34,964 nt of DNA from Dankookia rubra (GTDB lineage Bacteria > Pseudomonadota > Alphaproteobacteria > Acetobacterales > Acetobacteraceae): positions 1-34,964 of the forward strand of contig NZ_SMSJ01000056.1 in assembly GCF_004355005.1 (NCBI RefSeq), in the 5' to 3' direction. The number at the start of each line of letters is the position of its first letter. Position 1 is the stretch's first letter. Below are positions 23,661 to 31,514 of the stretch, piece after piece. The notes under the pieces are model-generated. The model did no database searches. It was not told the origin of the DNA and saw only the letters and a list, made by a program, of their open reading frames with translations. A program made the position numbers and the translations under genes.

Positions 23661-25463
23661 CTAATAAAAATTGGCCGCTTTGCCGAGGACATCGCCAATG
23701 TCGCCCTCGGCGGGTACACCCATAATATGGTGGCTGTGCCATAACGCATAGAAGAGCAGCGACCAAGCCGCCTGGTCGCGCTTCGCCGCCGCCTCAAAGA
23801 TCCGCGCCACTTCGTCCGGCGTAAACAGTTCTGCTGCCCCTGGCTGCAAAGCGACTAAGGGTGCGAGGTCCCTGCGGCGGTCGTGCATCCAACGTCCGAC
23901 AGGAACGCCAAAGCCGCGCTTGCGCGCATAGGGGCGCGCCTGCGGAGCGAGATGAGATAGCCATTCGCGCAACAGGACCTTTCCGTACCGTAGGTTCACC
24001 TTGAGGTGGTCTGGTAGGCTGGAGGCGAAGCCAACAACCTCCCGGTCGAGAAACGGCGTGCGCCCCTCGACGCCGTGCGCCATCAGGCAACGGTCCAGCT
24101 TTATCAACAGGCTGTTGGGCAGGCGCTCGGCGATGTCAATCGCTTGCAGAAGCTGAGTCCGGCTTCTGTGCGACGCCCGCTCGCGCTGTTCGGCAGCGGC
24201 GATCCCCGCGTACCAGTTCCCGAATCTATCCAAAGAGATGTCGCTGCGGCTGTAAACGCCGCGACGCGGGCGCCACCGCGGGAAAGGGCGCGGTAGGAGC
24301 GCTCTGCGATAACGGCTATAGCCGCCGAACACCTCGTCAGCCCCCTCGCCCGTCAGCGCCACCTTGTCACCCTGCACCGCGACCGCTTGAGCAAGCATCC
24401 AAGTAGGTAGGACCGCAGGGTCGGCAGTCGGGTCGTCGATGGCGGCGGCAATCCTTGGTGCGAGTTCCCAGAAATGGTCGGGGCGCATCTCGATACGGGT
24501 GCAGTCCACACCTAGTGACGTAGCGAATCGAATGGCCTCCTCGCTCTCATCCATTCGTTCCTTGCCGCTGTAGCCGAGGGTCAGGGCCCGCACTGGGCGG
24601 TTGGAAACCTGTCGCGCAACGGCAAGCAGGATGGAAGAATCGATGCCGCTGGACAGGAAAAGGCGCCAGTTCGCGTCCATGCGCAGGTGCGCTTCAACGG
24701 ACTCGAAAACGACGCGTTCGAGGCAGCGTGACAAGACCGACCTGCCGATCGTTGCTGAATGAAATCCTCCACTGCGATGGACGGGCTTTTTGACTTTGCC
24801 GATCGCCTGCTTCCACCGTCGCGCCACCACCGTGCCGTGTTCCGCTGTAATCGTCTCGCCTGGCGCGACGCGCAGCACGCCAGCAATCAGCGTCCGGGTT
24901 CCTGTGGTGAATTTCAGCTGCAGGAGTTCTGGCCGGAGGTCAGGGATGATCTCCGGCGCGACGAGACCCGCCTGTATCAGAGCCTGAACTTCGGATGCAA
25001 AGGCGAAGCAGGTATCGGTTTCCGCGTAGTAGAGCGGCTTGATGCCGAACGGGTCCCGCGCCAGGGTCAATCGGCCAGACAAGGGCTGGTAAACCGCGAG
25101 GGCGTACATGCCGCGGAGCGGCTCGGCGAAGCCCTCGCCGAGCCGCTCGAACAGGGGCAGCACGGGCTCGCAGTCGGAGAGTGAGCGGAAGGGGTATTCA
25201 CTGAGTTGCGAACGCAGTTCCGGCGCGTTGTAGATTTCGCCGTTAGCAACCAGGACTGGCCCGTTCCCTAAGGCGCGGAGCGGCTGGTGACCTCCGTCGA
25301 TATCAACGATGGACAGACGCGTGCTCACCAGGCCAACCCGGTGGTCCTGAAAACGGCCGCTCGAATTTGGTCCCCGGTGCAGCAAGGCTTGTTGTAAGCG
25401 GTCCAGAACGCCTTCCGGCAGGGTGTGCCCCAGCTTCATCATGACGCCCGCGATGCCGCACAT
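23661..25463 (-). CDS. asnB: Asparagine synthase (glutamine-hydrolysing)-type amidotransferase
   Basis: The 600-residue two-domain enzyme begins MCGIAGVM, so after Met removal Cys is the glutaminase nucleophile. The class II GATase domain has LLHRGPNSSGRF, STRLSIVD and LVANGEIYNAPELR. The synthetase domain has the PP-loop SSGIDSSILLAV and GEGADEVFGGYSRYR. It may make asparagine. Paired with a glycosyltransferase it more likely amidates a sugar or polymer acid, as AsnB-like proteins in envelope polysaccharide clusters are thought to do. It is the first gene of a two-gene operon; the 39-bp repeat copy 2 lies 167-205 bases upstream. Confidence 0.93.
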   Translation of the reverse strand: MCGIAGVMMKLGHTLPEGVLDRLQQALLHRGPNSSGRFQDHRVGLVSTRLSIVDIDGGHQPLRALGNGPVLVANGEIYNAPELRSQLSEYPFRSLSDCEPVLPLFERLGEGFAEPLRGMYALAVYQPLSGRLTLARDPFGIKPLYYAETDTCFAFASEVQALIQAGLVAPEIIPDLRPELLQLKFTTGTRTLIAGVLRVAPGETITAEHGTVVARRWKQAIGKVKKPVHRSGGFHSATIGRSVLSRCLERVVFESVEAHLRMDANWRLFLSSGIDSSILLAVARQVSNRPVRALTLGYSGKERMDESEEAIRFATSLGVDCTRIEMRPDHFWELAPRIAAAIDDPTADPAVLPTWMLAQAVAVQGDKVALTGEGADEVFGGYSRYRRALLPRPFPRWRPRRGVYSRSDISLDRFGNWYAGIAAAEQRERASHRSRTQLLQAIDIAERLPNSLLIKLDRCLMAHGVEGRTPFLDREVVGFASSLPDHLKVNLRYGKVLLREWLSHLAPQARPYARKRGFGVPVGRWMHDRRRDLAPLVALQPGAAELFTPDEVARIFEAAAKRDQAAWSLLFYALWHSHHIMGVPAEGDIGDVLGKAANFY

Positions 25464-25629
25464 GGCTTCTCCTCAGGCGTAGCCAACAGGGAAGGCAGAT
25501 CGAGACTCGGTCAGCTCGTCAGCTGCGTCGTCAGATTTCCGGCAAGTCACGCCCTCGGTGACGTCCAGGCAAACCTTCTGATGCCGATGATTGCTGGGCC
25601 TTTTGCGAGAGGAAGAGTGGCATCGCCGA

Positions 25630-25668
25630 GATCGCCGCCCCTTGGACCCGGCTATACGTTTTCCCAAT
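25630..25668. repeat. 39-bp direct repeat, copy 2 (upstream of asnB)
   Basis: 37 of 39 bases match 22506-22544, with the same orientation relative to the downstream minus-strand genes. Unlike copy 1, it takes part in an inverted repeat: CCCTTGGAC (25639-25647) with GTCCAAGGG (25685-25693). Its TTTCCCAATCT end (25660-25670) recurs at 25721-25731. The 464-base region it lies in holds the divergent promoters of asnB and the DUF347 gene at 25928. Confidence 0.8.
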
Positions 25669-25714
25669 CTTGAGCATGGGACGTGTCCAAGGGACTGAAC
25701 TGGACTGCCCGAGG

Positions 25715-25728
25715 TTGGGATTTCCCAA
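25715..25728. promoter_or_regulatory. TTGGGA-TT-TCCCAA palindrome in the asnB/DUF347 intergenic region
   Basis: Six-base inverted arms with a two-base spacer share the TCCCAA core with the 39-bp repeat. The position between two divergent operons (about 250 bases from asnB and 200 from the DUF347 start) suits an operator. There is no known consensus that I can match. Confidence 0.35.
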
Positions 25729-25927
25729 TCTCGCGGTCAAAGCGGCCCAACGCCCTTTCGGTAGAACAGCCCTTCTGCGAGGGCACCTCAGATAAGCCCA
25801 CTCGTCGCGTCCGTCAGCGTCATCGTCCGACGACGTGCCGGAGCGGCGGGGAGACGACGATCAGTCCCCGCCGGCACGGTTCGGAAGGCATCGGCACGAA
25901 CTGCCCAGGAGCAGAAAGGAGAAGGTT

Positions 25928-26719
25928 ATGGCGGCGCCAGCGGCACGGCACAGGGCGGACATGCTGAACAAGGTTCCCGAGGTCACGCTTGCCTTCTGGA
26001 TCATCAAGGTCATGGCGACGACCGTTGGCGAGACGGGTGCGGACTACCTGGCAGTGCACGTGGGCCTCGGCACGGTCGTTACCGGCGGGATCATGGCCAC
26101 TCTGCTGATGGCGACGCTGGCCGCACAGTTGTGGTCGCGGCGGTATGTGCCGTGGACCTATTGGCTGACCGTCGTGCTCGTGAGCGTGGTCGGGACCCAG
26201 ATCACCGACGCCCTCACCGACAAGCTGGAGGTCAGCCTCTATGCGAGCACGGCGGCATTCACTGTCGCGTTGGCCATGACCTTCGGCGCTTGGTACGCGA
26301 GCGAGCGCACGCTCTCGATCCACACGATCGTCACTGTGCGACGCGAACTCTTCTACTGGGCGGCTATTTTGTTCACCTTTGCCCTGGGTACGGCCGCCGG
26401 CGACCTAGCGACTGAAGCGCTGGGCCTTGGCTTCCAGGTCGGCGTACTGGTGTTCGGCGGGATGATTGTGCTCGTCGTCGGTGCCTACTACTTGGGAGTC
26501 AATGCAGTCCTCGCCTTTTGGCTCGCTTACATCCTGACGCGACCGCTCGGTGCCTCGCTCGGCGATCTCCTATCCCAATCGCAAGCATACGGCGGGCTGG
26601 GCTTAGGTACGGTCAAGACGAGTTTCGTCTTTCTCGCCATCATCATCGCTCTAGTAAGTTTCCTCAGCATAAGTTTGAATAAACAGAGAGATCTCGCGAA
26701 AATCGCAGAAGAGGTTTGA
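25928..26719 (+). CDS. DUF347 / COG4705 membrane protein, copy A
   Basis: The 263-residue integral membrane protein starts at an ATG after AAGGAGAAGG. It has four repeats, each carrying a G-x4-D motif at a helix end: GETGAD (D39), GTQITD (D94), GTAAGD (D159) and GASLGD (D213). Three of them are followed by an LGLG-type turn. The family (PF03988, a four-fold repeat of unknown function) typically opens [14 protein letters not shown], as here. Four regularly spaced buried acids suggest ion or proton handling, but no function is established to my knowledge. A paralog follows at 27604. Confidence 0.82.
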   Translation: MAAPAARHRADMLNKVPEVTLAFWIIKVMATTVGETGADYLAVHVGLGTVVTGGIMATLLMATLAAQLWSRRYVPWTYWLTVVLVSVVGTQITDALTDKLEVSLYASTAAFTVALAMTFGAWYASERTLSIHTIVTVRRELFYWAAILFTFALGTAAGDLATEALGLGFQVGVLVFGGMIVLVVGAYYLGVNAVLAFWLAYILTRPLGASLGDLLSQSQAYGGLGLGTVKTSFVFLAIIIALVSFLSISLNKQRDLAKIAEEV

Positions 26720-26778
26720 CACGACCTGGCCAGCAAAACATCGGTCAATACGTGTCTCAACGAAAAAGGATTATTCCT

Positions 26779-27189
26779 ATGCACAGGCACAAACTCACCC
26801 GGATTTTGCTCTTGCTCGCCACAGCAGGCGTTGCGCCGTTGGCCAGTGGCTTTCCCCCTTTGGTCCACCTCGTCATTCCAGTTGCCGCAGCAGCCCCTTC
26901 CAAGCTAGGGGATCTCTCGCGCTTCCGAGCCATCGCCGCCGACGTTGCATCCATGGTGGACCGGGGCGACCTTGCCGGCGCTAAGATACGTATCAAAGAC
27001 CTCGAAACATCCTGGGACGAGGTGGAGCCTTCGCTCAAGCCGCGCTCAGCGGCGGAGTGGCACACCATAGACAAGGCCATCGATCGCGCCTTAGCCGCCT
27101 TACGCGCCAATTCTCCGGAACTTCCTTCCTGCAAGCAGTCCCTGGCCGACCTGCTCGCGGCCATGGACGCCGCCGGCGGCAAGGTGTGA
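26779..27189 (+). CDS. Small exported helical protein between the two DUF347 genes
   Basis: The 136-residue product starts at the ATG 26779 (AAAGGA 8 bases ahead). A signal peptide with [20 protein letters not shown] is followed by a second hydrophobic patch and AAAA. The mature part is helical: [60 protein letters not shown] and a C-terminal [14 protein letters not shown]. One Cys (SCKQS) is present. No named domain is known to me. The flanking paralogs make it a likely periplasmic partner of the DUF347 proteins. Confidence 0.7.
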   Translation: MHRHKLTRILLLLATAGVAPLASGFPPLVHLVIPVAAAAPSKLGDLSRFRAIAADVASMVDRGDLAGAKIRIKDLETSWDEVEPSLKPRSAAEWHTIDKAIDRALAALRANSPELPSCKQSLADLLAAMDAAGGKV

Positions 27190-27207
27190 GCGATACGTGC
27201 CCCAGCA

Positions 27208-27537
27208 ATGTTGCTGCGGCTGCTCGTCTTGCTCATTGCGGGCGACACGACCCTCACCATCGAGGTTGCTGAAGTGGAGAACGATCGCAACTCGATGCAG
27301 GAAGCAGGCGGTACTCGGAAGACATTCACGACTGAGAGCTGCCGGTTTGCCGTGTCCACGCTCATGCAGGCCGGCGGTGTCGCAAACGGCGTGGGAGGTA
27401 TCCCATCTGGCTACTACGCCGTTCCGTCGTAGCACGACGAGGACAAAGACGGCTTCCTGCGCCGCAGCGTGTTCTGCATCCTCGCACAGGTGGTCGACTT
27501 CTGGCGTGATGTGCTGGTTCGGTTTTATCCACACTGA
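27208..27537 (+). pseudogene. Possible decayed small gene with an in-frame amber codon
   Basis: One frame runs from the ATG 27208 to TAG 27430-27432 and on to TGA 27535. It gives a short hydrophobic N-terminus, then TFTTESCRFAVSTLMQAGGV, GIPSGYYAVPS, stop, then HDEDKDGFLRRSVFCILAQV and VDFWRDVLVRFYPH. The part after the stop has real-protein character; TAG would replace CAG by one change. No family is recognised. It could also be non-coding spacer between the small exported gene and DUF347 copy B. Confidence 0.35.
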
Positions 27538-27603
27538 TTTAAGGACGTCGGCGTCGACGTCGCCGTCTTGCCCACCGACACGCGCCTGTCGAAGGAGCTT
27601 CAC

Positions 27604-28371
27604 ATGAGCAGAGTTGCCGAGATCACCGAGAGCAAGGTGCCTGAAGTCACCCTGGGCTTCTGGATCATCAAGATTTTCGCTACCACGTTGGGCGAGACTG
27701 GTGGCGACGCGGTGACGATGACGTTGGGTCTCGGCTACCTGATCGGCACCGCGATCTTTGCCGCCATTCTTGTCGCCGCCGTCTTCACCCAGATCACGGC
27801 CAAGCGGTTCCACCCATTTCTGTACTGGGCCGTGATCGTCGCTACCACGACGGCCGGCACGACGTTAGCAGACTTCTTCGACCGCTCACTCGGCATCGGC
27901 TACGCCGGTGGGGCGTCGATCCTCGCTCTCCTACTCGCGGCGACGCTCTGGCTCTGGTACCGTTCGCTCGGCTCCGTATCCGTGGACACGGTCGTCACGC
28001 CCAAGGCCGAGGCGTTCTACTGGGCGACCATAATGTTCTCGCAGACGCTAGGCACGGCACTCGGCGACTGGATGGCCGACGACACCGGGCTGGGCTACGA
28101 GGGAGGCGCATTGGTCTTTGGCGCCGCTCTCGCCGTTGTCGCTGGGCTGTACTTCTACACTGGCGTGTCGCGCGTGGCGCTGTTCTGGGCGGCGTTCATC
28201 CTCACTCGGCCGCTCGGGGCCACGGTGGGCGACTTCCTGGACAAGCCGGTTGCCGACGGTGGGCTCGCCCTGGGCCGCTTCTCCGCCTCCGCCGTCCTTC
28301 TGGTGCTCATCGTCGCCTGCATCCTTCTTTTGCCCCAAAGGGCGGGCAGGCATCCTGGCGGGCATAGGTAG
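27604..28371 (+). CDS. DUF347 / COG4705 membrane protein, copy B
   Basis: The 255-residue paralog of 25928-26719 starts at the ATG 27604 with GAAGGAGC ahead. It shares the KVPEVTLGFWIIKIFATTLG opening. The four G-x4-D units are GETGGD (D35), GTTLAD (D90), GTALGD (D155) and GATVGD (D210), each followed by LGLGY, LGIGY, TGLGY or LALG. The spacing of about 55-65 residues equals that of copy A. An extra Cys sits in the last helix (LIVACILLLP) and the tail is basic. The two copies may form a heteromer, or be ancient duplicates used under different conditions. Confidence 0.82.
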   Translation: MSRVAEITESKVPEVTLGFWIIKIFATTLGETGGDAVTMTLGLGYLIGTAIFAAILVAAVFTQITAKRFHPFLYWAVIVATTTAGTTLADFFDRSLGIGYAGGASILALLLAATLWLWYRSLGSVSVDTVVTPKAEAFYWATIMFSQTLGTALGDWMADDTGLGYEGGALVFGAALAVVAGLYFYTGVSRVALFWAAFILTRPLGATVGDFLDKPVADGGLALGRFSASAVLLVLIVACILLLPQRAGRHPGGHR

Positions 28372-28579
28372 TCAGTCGTAAAGTGCGAGGCTCTTTTCGG
28401 GTTCCGGGGTGTTGGGAGACAGGGACGAGGCTGGTGAGGCTGACGGACCTCTAATGGAGTGAGGGCAGTGGGATGATCAGCCATTGCTATCGTCTCAAAG
28501 TGCTCCTTTGGTCATGGCTGCATCCGATGCTGCCCCCCGGCTTGGTCAACCTTTCCGGCTTGATGGACGACGCCAAGTG
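28372..28579. other. Spacer with no supported gene
   Basis: No coding signal is seen on either strand. It probably includes the degraded 5' part of the IS1595 element whose transposase becomes recognisable from about 28580. Confidence 0.3.
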
Positions 28580-28913
28580 CTTCGCGCTGGAGAAGGACAA
28601 GGCGCCAATTCTCGGCTTAATCTAACGCGGTGAGAAGGTTGTCATGTGCATGCTGGCCAACGTGCAGCAGAAGACGATCCAGCCGATTATCGAGGCCGCC
28701 GTCGCCAAGGGAGCGCGCATCCACACCGACGAATACGGAATCTATGCCCGCCTGTCGGCCTGGGGCTATCGGCACAAAACAGTCTGTCATGCACATGGTG
28801 AGTACGCGCGCGACAAGGACGGTGATGGCTTTTGCGAGATCCACGTTCACACGATGGAAGGGACGTGGTCTCTACTGCCCTCCTGGCTCCGTCTGCACCG
28901 GGGTACCTCATAA
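28580..28913 (+). pseudogene. Dead IS1595-family transposase, middle part
   Basis: The frame reads ALEKDKAPILGLI, a TAA at 28622, RGEKVVMCMLANVQQKTIQP, then RIHTDEYGIYARLSAWGYRH and GEYARDKDGDGFCEIHVHTM with EGTWSLLPSWLRLHRGTS, ending at TAA 28911. These are ISXO2/IS1595-type DDE transposase blocks (HTDE.. YARL, H-K-T-V-x-H). The first TAA sits where relatives have Gln. The C-terminal piece reappears after the inserted IS at 29850. The N-terminus is missing or unrecognisable. Confidence 0.8.
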
Positions 28914-29846
28914 GTGTCTGTCCGGGAACAGATCGCCTGACTTGAATCGGTTGTGACTGGCCTGGGCTGGTGCGAGCCGGGAGAAGGGTGGCCATGTGGA
29001 CGCCCGAGAACCGGCCGAAATACGACCGCAGCAAGCTGCGCTATCCGAGCGATTTGACGGACGAAGAGTGGGCAATCATCGCCCCCCTGATCCCGCGCGC
29101 GAAGCGCGGCGGCAACAAACGCACTGTCGATGTGCGAGCGGTGGTGAATGGGGTGATGTACATCCTCTCCACCGGCTGCCAGTGGGCGGCGCTGCCGAAG
29201 GACCTGCCGCCGCGGAGCACGGTGAACGACTACCTACGGCGCTGGGACGAGGACCGCACGCTCGACCGCATCCACCATGCGCTTTACGTGCTGTGCCGCG
29301 AGCAGGCGGGACGCGAGGCCAGCCCGACGGCAGCGATCATCGACAGCCAGAGCGTCAAAGGAGCCGAAAAGGGGGGCGCTGCATTGACCCGTCCGGCTAC
29401 GACGCGGGCAAGAAGCTCAAGGGCAAGAAGCGCCACGTCCTGGTCGACACCCAAGGACTGTTGATGCAGGCCATCATCCACGCGGCCGATATCCAGGACC
29501 GCGATGGCGGCGTGCTGCTGATGGGCTCGCTGTTTGGGCTCTACCCGTTCCTGCTGAAGCTCTACGCCGACAGCGGGTACCAAGGCCCCAAGTTTCAGGC
29601 CGGGCTGCGCACTGTCTGCGGCCAAGTGAACCTGGAGATCGTCAAGCGGTCCGACCTCCACAAGTTCGTCGTGCTGCCGAAGCGGTGGATTGTCGAGCGG
29701 ACCATCGGTTGGCTCAACCGGTGCCGACGGCTGGCCAAGGATTGGGAATGCCTGAACCGCTCCGCGCTCGCCTTCCTGCGTTGGGCTTCGGTCCGCATCA
29801 TGCTTCGAAGACTATGCCAGAACGCCAAATGATCTCGGATGGACTC
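28914..29846 (+). mobile_element. IS5-family (IS427 group) insertion sequence with TAA target duplication
   Basis: This 933-bp element has inverted ends: GTGTCTGTCCGGGA at 28914 and, on the minus strand, GAGTCCATCCGAGA from 29846. TAA is found directly outside both ends (28911-28913 and 29847-29849), fitting the 3-bp TNA duplications of the IS427 group. It sits inside the IS1595 transposase, whose reading resumes on the far side. One two-frame transposase gene fills it. Confidence 0.85.
28994..29832 (+). CDS. IS427-group transposase, two frames joined at a G6 slip site
   Basis: Frame A starts at the ATG 28994 (MWTPENRPKYDRSKLRYPSD) with DLTDEEWAIIAPLIPRAKRG, VNGVMYILSTGCQWAALPKD and the first catalytic Asp in AIIDSQSVKG. 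At AAAAGGGGGGC (29367-29377) a -1 shift gives EKGGRCIDPSGYDAGKKLKG, then DTQGLLMQAIIHAADIQDRD, YADSGYQGPKF and WIVERTIGWLNRCRRLAKDW. The joined product is 279 residues with all DDE parts. The IS427 group commonly uses such a frameshift, so this is more likely programmed than broken. GAGAAGGG lies ahead of the start. Confidence 0.85.
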
Positions 29847-29849
29847 TAA

Positions 29850-29951
29850 GAGAAGCTGCCGCTGTATTTCGGCCTTTTCGAATTCGTGCACAACGCCTGG
29901 CGCCGCAGCAAAACCCTCCTCGGCGCTTTTGTTGCAGCTCTGGTCGTGTGA
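29850..29951 (+). pseudogene. C-terminal end of the split IS1595 transposase
   Basis: After the IS427-group element the frame reads EKLPLYFGLFEFVHNAWRRS, then KTLLGAFVAALVV and a TGA. Relatives of the 28580-28913 fragment have exactly this block after their RGIS/RGTS motif, so the two pieces were once contiguous. Removing the 933-bp insert and one TAA rejoins them around a TAA codon, where relatives have Gln. The copy may therefore have been dead before the insertion. Confidence 0.8.
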
Positions 29952-30015
29952 TGGGCCCCATCACCCCGGATCCCGACAAGAGCCTCCTCGATATGCACAG
30001 CGAAGCGGGGGTACG

Positions 30016-30150
30016 TCACCGAATGCGGCGTTTGCGCTGGGCGATAGCGACAAAGATCAGTATTGGCAGAAAACTGCCTAGCAGTAACATGATCCCTAAA
30101 AATACCTCATTGAGGTTATTCAGGGCCCAGGCCAAGCGTTCAATGCTCAT
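30016..30150 (-). CDS. 44-residue single-helix membrane protein
   Basis: The ATG at 30150 follows GGGGA by seven bases. The product begins MSIERLAWALNNLNEVFLGI, has a helix with MLLLGSFLPILIFVAIA and ends in a strongly basic QRKRRIR, which sets a cytoplasmic C-terminus. It is too short for a standard gene call but has a good ribosome site, one strong hydrophobic helix and positive-inside ordering. Its function is unknown. It sits between the IS1595 end and the RpiR remnant. Confidence 0.55.
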   Translation of the reverse strand: MSIERLAWALNNLNEVFLGIMLLLGSFLPILIFVAIAQRKRRIR

Positions 30151-30239
30151 CGTGTTTCCCCGATCGAGCTGCCAAAAGATGGAAGGCGAGGCTGGAACAC
30201 TAAACTATCAACCGTGAGCATGCAATTAATATAAGGAAT

Positions 30240-30955
<716 letters not shown>

Positions 30956-30971
30956 ACGACGTCGGCTCCGG

Positions 30972-31133
30972 CTAGTATGCGTTAGGGACAAAGAGGTGCT
31001 TGCCGCTAATCCGGTAGGAGGCGGTCGCCTACTGCGCAGCGGGTGAGACGATCCATTCCACGAAACGCACACCTTCGGCAGCTTTCACATGCGGGCGGTA
31101 TGCGAGATTCACGAGCATAACTCCATAATGGTT
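30972..31133 (-). pseudogene. C-terminal remnant of a TupA-like (tungstate-type) substrate-binding protein
   Basis: The frame reads NHYGVMLVNLAYRPHVKAAE, then GVRFVEWIVSPAAQ, a TAG, then ATASYRISGKHLFVPNAY and a stop. Binding proteins of the TupA group end with V-N-P-x-x-H-P-x-V, F-x-x-W-L-V-S-P-x-G-Q, I-x-x-Y-R-I/V and L-F-F-P-N-A. All four blocks are visible. The internal TAG falls just after the Gln that begins the last block. No transporter genes are nearby, so this is a leftover. Confidence 0.7.
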
Positions 31134-31283
31134 GAATTATGCTTCAAGATATTCCAACCATTACGCAAAATCCCTGGCAGTTGCGGAATAAGAGCCAAGT
31201 ACCACGATCGGTCAGCATGAGTTTCGCCTGGCAACCACCCAGCAATACAGAACGTTGCCGCCGCAAGCGTCGAGGTTGCGACC

Positions 31284-31514
31284 ATGCGAACCCCTATCAC
31301 CCTCCGACTGGACGCGGAAATCCTTGCGGCGGCGCGGGTCGAAGCCAGGAGAGACAGCCGGACACTGACCAACCTGATTGAGGTCATTCTCAAGAGGTAC
31401 TTGGGCCAATCCGAGACCGCAGGACCGGCCTCCTTTTCGGGCCAGGACACGGCAGTGGAGGGCTCTGAGGAGGCTGGCACTCCACTCAGCACGGCTCCCG
31501 GGAAGTCGCCGTGA
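31284..31514 (+). CDS. Ribbon-helix-helix (Arc/CopG-like) small protein
   Basis: The 76-residue product begins RTPITLRLDAEILAAARVEA and continues with a second helix TLTNLIEVILKRYLG, the beta-alpha-alpha RHH fold that binds DNA as a dimer. Residues 43-76 are a Ser/Gly/Glu-rich tail with no fold. The stop overlaps the GTG start of the hybrid kinase (31511-31514), so the two are co-translated. RHH proteins are often antitoxins; no toxin is next to it, so a regulator role for the kinase operon is more likely. Confidence 0.7.
   Translation: MRTPITLRLDAEILAAARVEARRDSRTLTNLIEVILKRYLGQSETAGPASFSGQDTAVEGSEEAGTPLSTAPGKSP

Noticed and set aside
22506-25668. Treating the 39-bp repeat as the terminal repeat of a transposon
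   Set aside because: The copies are direct, not inverted, and no transposase or recombinase lies between them; kept only as an alternative to a shared promoter.
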